A stretch of 64,000 bases of DNA from Myxococcota bacterium (lineage in GTDB: Bacteria > Myxococcota > UBA727 > JABDBI01), in contig JAZKCZ010000002.1 in NCBI GenBank assembly GCA_040387835.1, positions 405,166 to 469,165 on the forward strand, given 5' to 3'. The notes below the pieces were generated by a model, which worked only from the letters and a program-made list of their open reading frames with translations, was not told the DNA's origin and ran no database searches. The translations under genes and the position numbers were made by a program. Positions within the stretch are counted from its first letter, which is position 1. Every line of letters begins with the position of its first letter. This document shows, piece by piece, positions 60,971-64,000 of the stretch.

Positions 60971-62968
60971 TTAATTACCGTTTGCTATGGCTCTAATGGC
61001 TATTCGATCTAAATTTGTTCTTACATTTGCGACTAAATGGCGATTGAGCGCGAGATACGCTTGAGCTTCAGGAATTCCTATCAGGCCCAATACGAATTCA
61101 CGAGGCATCTTTATCGAATGGGCAAGCGCATTATCTTTAAATGCTTCAAGTTTTACATTAGTTGGAGCGCTTAAGAAAGGCCTGAGCATCGTTAGTAGAG
61201 TACTGATAGCAGTATCTCCCTTCTTTGCCCAATCAATGGACTGATATAAAAATTCGCAAGGAATTTCGTTAGGAAGCAACGCTAACTCTGCTGGGGCAAG
61301 TGACTTCAGCTTTCGAATCAAATTGATGGCGTTATAGGCAATGAGGACAGGCTTTGACATACCGCTGGCATCTGCCTCGGCAACTGCTGCCTCTAGGCCT
61401 TTTGAGAAGGGCGATTTTTTAAGTGGTGCCAAGTCACCGCGTCTCAAGCGTCCAACTTTTTTAGCCAATTTCTCGCTTTTGCCTAACGATGCATAATTTG
61501 CCGCGATCGAAAAAGCTGCGACGTAAGGAATGTTCAGCGCTTCGTAGAGTGTTTGGGCCTGATTCCATTCATCTATTAAGGTTGAGGTTCTGATGAAACT
61601 GACGGCAAGACTTGCCGCGCGTGCTGTTTCGCGATCTAGACTTTCAGCCAGCACTTCTTGAGCCTTAGCATGGGCTAACCCACCTAGAGCACCGCCAATA
61701 GGGCCGGCAATACTGTAGCCAGCGGAACCGCCAAGGGTCCGGCCCCCAGAGCCTTCATAGGCGGCAATTAGGAGCGGCATTTTCGAGAGCGCATCAAGCA
61801 TGACGATTTGGCCGACCGTTAGTGGATTGTCCAGTTCAGCAGCGTATGATGTCTTACCGTCATCGCCTGCCAAAATATCGATGGTTAAATATCGGACCCT
61901 TTGCTGGAAGATAAGATTTTGCAACATTGCTCCCGCATTAGCGTTTTCGGAAAGCAAATTTGCCACGTGGGCAAGCTGAGCTGCCATGGATGCGGCAAGG
62001 ACTGGGTGCCTTGTCACAAAACTGGGCAAATCCTGCAAAAACTGCCTAGCATTTTCGGCAAGCTTTTGCGGGTCCCCTAAAGCAGCCCAAGTTTCAGAAA
62101 ATGCCCTTTGATACGCTTGGGACGTGCTGGAAATACCTTGTTGCGCCAAAGAGTACTCCAACACTAGTCTTGCTAAAGTTGGCTTTGCATCAACGGAGGT
62201 AAGCCAACTCTGGGCCCAGTTTAATGTGGATTGCACAAGCCCTACCTGAGGATAAGGGTCGGCACCTTGATATGTTTTCTGAAGATTTTCCTCAAAGGCT
62301 TGAAGCTCGCTCATTTTACTAGCCACTTGTTCTCGAGCGGCATTTTGTTCTATCAACCGCCTGATTTCGGTAGCCTTTTCTTGATAAAGACGTAAATTTT
62401 CAGGTCTTTGCTGCTCTAACTTTCGCGTAAGTTCCACATCTTTTTGAACGATCTTCTTGGCCACGTCCCTCAATATATCAATGTGAACCAACTCGCTTTT
62501 ACAGGCACTGAGATGCGCCGACAGCGAACGACCGCGGGGTGTCCGTATCAAATCTTCGCAGTCAACAATATGGGCATATAAGGTTGCCGAGAATTCATTC
62601 AGTTTATTCAGAGTGGTGAGATGTTGACTTCTCGTTATATGAGCCGCAAGTCTTTTCCCATAGGTTCTTTGCAGCATGGAGTTTTCATCATCGCTCGCGG
62701 GAGGTAGGCGCAAATGCCTTCTTTCCCAACTTAAAGTCGACAAGTCATGTCCCACTGGATGCGCGACCGGCAATTCCAGCGTTTTCAATGAACTGTCTAA
62801 AAATTCATAATAAGCCTCAACGCTTTTTTTGTACTGAGCTGTGATTTCGAGCGGAGCAGAATCAAAGCTGTCGTTTTCACCAGTGGCCGATGCATGAGAA
62901 GGGCTATACCTTTCATCGCTGTCAGGGGTATAAACTTCTAGCCGATCGCCGGTAAAAATTCCCTTCAT
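60971..62968 (-). CDS. Large helical protein of unknown function, possible effector
   Basis: 665 aa with no signal peptide or lipobox. The N-terminal 70 residues are low complexity and acidic (YTPDSDERYSPSHASAT). A coiled coil lies at about 165-240 (VELTRKLEQQRPENLRLYQEKATEIRR in part). A glycine-rich hydrophobic stretch near 410-435 (GGSAGYSIAGPIGGALGGLAHA) resembles membrane-inserting hairpins of secreted toxins or effectors. The remainder is helical. No domain was recognised. Base composition looks like its neighbours. Effector status is a guess from size, low-complexity head and the glycine-rich segment. It is downstream of no obvious secretion genes. Confidence 0.6.
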   Translation of the reverse strand: MKGIFTGDRLEVYTPDSDERYSPSHASATGENDSFDSAPLEITAQYKKSVEAYYEFLDSSLKTLELPVAHPVGHDLSTLSWERRHLRLPPASDDENSMLQRTYGKRLAAHITRSQHLTTLNKLNEFSATLYAHIVDCEDLIRTPRGRSLSAHLSACKSELVHIDILRDVAKKIVQKDVELTRKLEQQRPENLRLYQEKATEIRRLIEQNAAREQVASKMSELQAFEENLQKTYQGADPYPQVGLVQSTLNWAQSWLTSVDAKPTLARLVLEYSLAQQGISSTSQAYQRAFSETWAALGDPQKLAENARQFLQDLPSFVTRHPVLAASMAAQLAHVANLLSENANAGAMLQNLIFQQRVRYLTIDILAGDDGKTSYAAELDNPLTVGQIVMLDALSKMPLLIAAYEGSGGRTLGGSAGYSIAGPIGGALGGLAHAKAQEVLAESLDRETARAASLAVSFIRTSTLIDEWNQAQTLYEALNIPYVAAFSIAANYASLGKSEKLAKKVGRLRRGDLAPLKKSPFSKGLEAAVAEADASGMSKPVLIAYNAINLIRKLKSLAPAELALLPNEIPCEFLYQSIDWAKKGDTAISTLLTMLRPFLSAPTNVKLEAFKDNALAHSIKMPREFVLGLIGIPEAQAYLALNRHLVANVRTNLDRIAIRAIANGN

Positions 62969-63170
62969 AGTACATTATATCATAAATTTTGATCAGCGTT
63001 AACGATCCAATAAACATATCGCTAAAATGACCCACATTGACCATTACACGCAACAATAAATAACAGTCTAACCATGAAGCTTAACCATGTCCAGTTTGTA
63101 CACGTTTTCTTTTTTACCTTCTCGATTGGCAGTTCCAATATTCCAGTTAGAATATCGAACTGTTGCAGCG
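62969..63170. other. 202-bp gap with no supported gene
   Basis: The region between the 665-aa gene start and the SppA-like gene stop is AT-rich and shows no RNA gene or repeat. Two short plus-strand frames from 63074 and 63087 mostly overlap the minus-strand peptidase gene and look like shadows. It probably holds the promoter of the 665-aa gene. Confidence 0.4.
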
Positions 63171-63944
63171 CTACTCCTTACAAAAGACCACATCACGGGG
63201 CGCAATTTTCAACGTTTTTGCAAACCAGACTCTTGCTGTTTCTTTATCACCCAGTTGATCAATGAGCTTATTTTCCATTGCGAGCGATCCAGATAAAGAC
63301 GAACCGTTGGCAAGTTTTTTGACCTGTTCGAGGGGCAAACGTCTGTTCTCGGAAACTAATTCCGTGAAATGGTCATGCCAATCTTTCAAATTTCGTTCTA
63401 TGAACACCCTTTCTCTAGGAGCGAGTGGCTTATGTTCTGTTCCATGGTCTTTAAATTCGGCAGAGCTTAAAGAAACATATTTCAGTCCATCTTTGGTATT
63501 TTTTTCACTTTTTTCTAAATAAGACATTGTGATTCCAATGGCTCCAACGTCCGAAAATCGTGATGCAATAATCGTTTTTGCACCCGTTGCAATCATATAA
63601 GCAGCAGAGAGTCCCATGTCTCCTATTTGCGCCACCACCGGTTTAGAGGCATGTTTGAATCCGTTGGTGATAGCTTCTCCAGCAGCCGGTTGGCCGCCCG
63701 ACGAATCGATAGATGCTAATACACCTAAGATGTCCGGATTTTTTTCTGCCTGACGAAGCTGGGCTAGGACTTCATCTGGCGTTGTGCTCTTCATTTCACC
63801 TTGAGCGTACGAAACAATTTCACCCAAGATAGGTATTACCGCGATATTGCATTGTTCAACTTTATACTCTCTGATGGCCAAAACCATAAATCCAAAGAAA
63901 GCCAACAGCAACGCGGACCCAAATAGCAGTTTTATGAACTTCAC
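63171..63944 (-). CDS. sppA: Signal peptide peptidase SppA-like serine protease
   Basis: Membrane-anchored peptidase of family S49, which degrades leftover signal peptides. About 257 aa from a GTG at 63944 (a TTG at 63971 is also in frame). An N-terminal membrane helix (FIKLLFGSALLLAFFGFMVL) precedes the catalytic domain: IAVIPILGEI, LASIDSSGGQPAAGE, and GDMGLSAAYMIATGAKTI with the nucleophile Ser in GLSAAY (usually AASGGY). It continues ADVGAIGIT-like SDVGAIGITMSY. The catalytic Lys is expected near the SAEFKDHG region. The usual GG after the Ser is changed to AA here. It is the short SppA form. Confidence 0.85.
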   Translation of the reverse strand: MKFIKLLFGSALLLAFFGFMVLAIREYKVEQCNIAVIPILGEIVSYAQGEMKSTTPDEVLAQLRQAEKNPDILGVLASIDSSGGQPAAGEAITNGFKHASKPVVAQIGDMGLSAAYMIATGAKTIIASRFSDVGAIGITMSYLEKSEKNTKDGLKYVSLSSAEFKDHGTEHKPLAPRERVFIERNLKDWHDHFTELVSENRRLPLEQVKKLANGSSLSGSLAMENKLIDQLGDKETARVWFAKTLKIAPRDVVFCKE

Positions 63945-64000
63945 AAGCAGGAGTCTACCGCATATTAACAAACATTTCCATTACTGGCCGTGCCGCCCGA

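Noticed and set aside
63074-63522. Plus-strand ORFs opposite the SppA-like gene
   Set aside because: They overlap a recognisable minus-strand peptidase and show no domain or ribosome site.
1-64000. CRISPR array
   Set aside because: No series of regularly spaced direct repeats was seen; the repeats found are palindromes and one 9-bp tandem.
1-64000. Prophage or insertion sequence
   Set aside because: No transposase, integrase or phage structural gene was recognised. The mobile signals are limited to short palindromes and gene remnants.

Overview
The window looks like chromosomal DNA from a compact genome of a Gram-negative (two-membrane) bacterium. Evidence for two membranes is Lgt with many lipobox proteins, porin-like beta-barrels, phosphatidylserine decarboxylase and a MurE carrying the meso-diaminopimelate motif DNPR. 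Cys-rich lipoproteins and a bacterial topoisomerase VI fit a deltaproteobacterial-type lineage (Myxococcota or Bdellovibrionota in the wide sense). That placement is an inference and not firm. Genes are packed tightly: 4-bp ATGA overlaps are common and several convergent pairs overlap by 50-106 bp.

Layout. 1-4.4 kb (minus): lysS (cut by the window edge), a multi-hairpin intergenic segment, and a topoisomerase VI A/B pair. 4.5-11.3 kb (minus): five secreted proteins, comprising an 829-aa protein of unknown function followed by four predicted lipoproteins. Two of these are GT90-type glycosyltransferases, one resembles a GT-A glycosyltransferase and one a GH130-like beta-propeller. 11.4-16.3 kb: a 46-aa basic protein, sucCD-smpB, an outer-membrane protein and an AbiE toxin-antitoxin pair with a probable operator. 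16.3-30.3 kb: housekeeping genes (pseudouridine synthase, ribB-ribH-nusB-dnaJ, an S1-domain protein, an acyl-CoA dehydrogenase, a PBP4-type peptidase, a MATE exporter, lgt, a SPOR protein, argS, ribA, an FmdB-like zinc ribbon, class I aldolase). 30.3-35.7 kb: rpsI-rplM, an outer-membrane protein, an ABC1/UbiB kinase, a deoxynucleoside kinase, a hydrolase and a hotdog protein. 35.7-41.8 kb: MraZ boxes and mraZ-rsmH-ftsL-ftsI-murE-murF. The division cluster stops there and is followed by two paralogous exported proteins of unknown function.

43.8-49 kb (minus): psd, an RlmD/TrmA-type RNA methyltransferase, a YeiH exporter with cysteine dioxygenase, and a DEAD-box helicase. 49-57.8 kb is accessory in character: a papain-like protease candidate, small secreted and membrane proteins, two decayed gene fragments, tRNA-Ser(UGA), a SIMPL protein, PspC, and an exported MsrB-MsrA fusion. 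57.9-64 kb: a duplicated pentapeptide-repeat protein, an APH-type kinase, pirin, a large helical protein of unknown function and an SppA-like peptidase.

The most notable signals are: (i) the secreted lipoprotein glycosyltransferase locus at 4.5-11.3 kb; (ii) a family of GC-rich palindromes lying between genes and also, in frame, inside the RNA methyltransferase gene and (a different palindrome) inside murE; (iii) bacterial topoisomerase VI; (iv) two hairpin-rich intergenic segments that may encode structured RNA; (v) the secreted paralog pair after murF. All family assignments come from reading motifs by eye, without database searches.
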